Assembly (NCBI GenBank): GCA_030038955.1
Contig: JASHQV010000113.1
Coordinates: forward strand, 1-31,516
Length of the DNA stretch: 31,516 nucleotides
Source: Solirubrobacteraceae bacterium
GTDB lineage: Bacteria; Actinomycetota; Thermoleophilia; Solirubrobacterales; Solirubrobacteraceae
Direction: 5' to 3'
The position numbers and the translations under genes are program-made. Numbering within the stretch: the first letter of the stretch is position 1; each line of letters starts with the position of its first letter. Positions 31,490-31,516 of this stretch are shown here, piece after piece. The notes beneath the pieces are model-generated. The model saw only the letters and a list, made by a program, of their open reading frames with translations, ran no database searches and had not been told where the DNA came from.

Positions 31490-31516
31490 GAAGCCGCTCG
31501 GCGCGACGCTCGGCGA

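Noticed and set aside
1..31516. CRISPR array, tRNA, rRNA or intact transposase genes
   Set aside because: No regularly spaced short repeats of CRISPR type, no cloverleaf or rRNA-like sequence and no transposase frame were recognised. The 51-bp array has no spacers.

Overview
The window is high-GC bacterial DNA with GTG and TTG starts, four-base start/stop overlaps and long uninterrupted coding frames. The gene content (a Wzx/Wzy-type exopolysaccharide locus, NarL-type regulator, GH18-like secreted proteins, GGDEF/HD-GYP protein) and codon style suggest an actinobacterium, possibly of the Thermoleophilia/Solirubrobacterales. That placement is inferred from style and protein flavour only; no rRNA or tRNA gene is present.

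Layout. (1) 195-3752: a degenerate sugar-nucleotide transferase-like protein, an orphan NarL/LuxR response regulator and, convergent to it, a polyprenyl-phosphate sugar-1-phosphate transferase that would start repeat-unit assembly. (2) 3964-11424: a co-directional run of six genes: polysaccharide deacetylase-like protein, ATP-grasp ligase, flavin monooxygenase-like enzyme, phosphatidylserine-decarboxylase-like pyruvoyl enzyme, second flavoenzyme, second ATP-grasp ligase. The two ligases resemble each other and so do the two flavoenzymes, so the run is a near mirror image around the decarboxylase (L-F-D-F-L). (3) 11397-13941: a SAM methyltransferase on the minus strand, then a six-helix membrane protein translationally coupled to a thioesterase with Cys at the nucleophile position. 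(4) 13975-17987: a GT4/GT2 pair on the minus strand and a divergent GT4. (5) 18225-22668: Wzz-like chain-length protein, a 49-residue membrane protein, Wzy-like polymerase and Wzx-like flippase, followed by a minus-strand hexapeptide acyltransferase (22941-23627). (6) 23911-28022: two divergent secreted paralogues with GH18-type barrels, separated by 533 bp holding repeats, hairpins and possible structured leaders. (7) 28030-31436: a secreted lytic-transglycosylase-like protein and a divergent membrane GGDEF-HD-GYP protein, separated by an array of 51-bp tandem repeats.

How the parts may work together. The sugar-phosphate transferase, three glycosyltransferases, Wzx, Wzy and Wzz form an almost complete Wzx/Wzy-dependent route for a secreted polysaccharide; no outer-membrane exporter is seen, as expected for a monoderm. 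The acyltransferase and deacetylase could decorate or trim it. The ligase/flavoenzyme/decarboxylase run, with the methyltransferase and thioesterase, looks like a small tailoring pathway that activates a carboxylate, joins it to an amine, oxidises and decarboxylates. Its product is unknown, and this run is the best candidate for an undescribed system. The GH18-like proteins, the lytic enzyme and the c-di-GMP enzyme are plausible matrix-remodelling and regulatory neighbours, but that link is inference.
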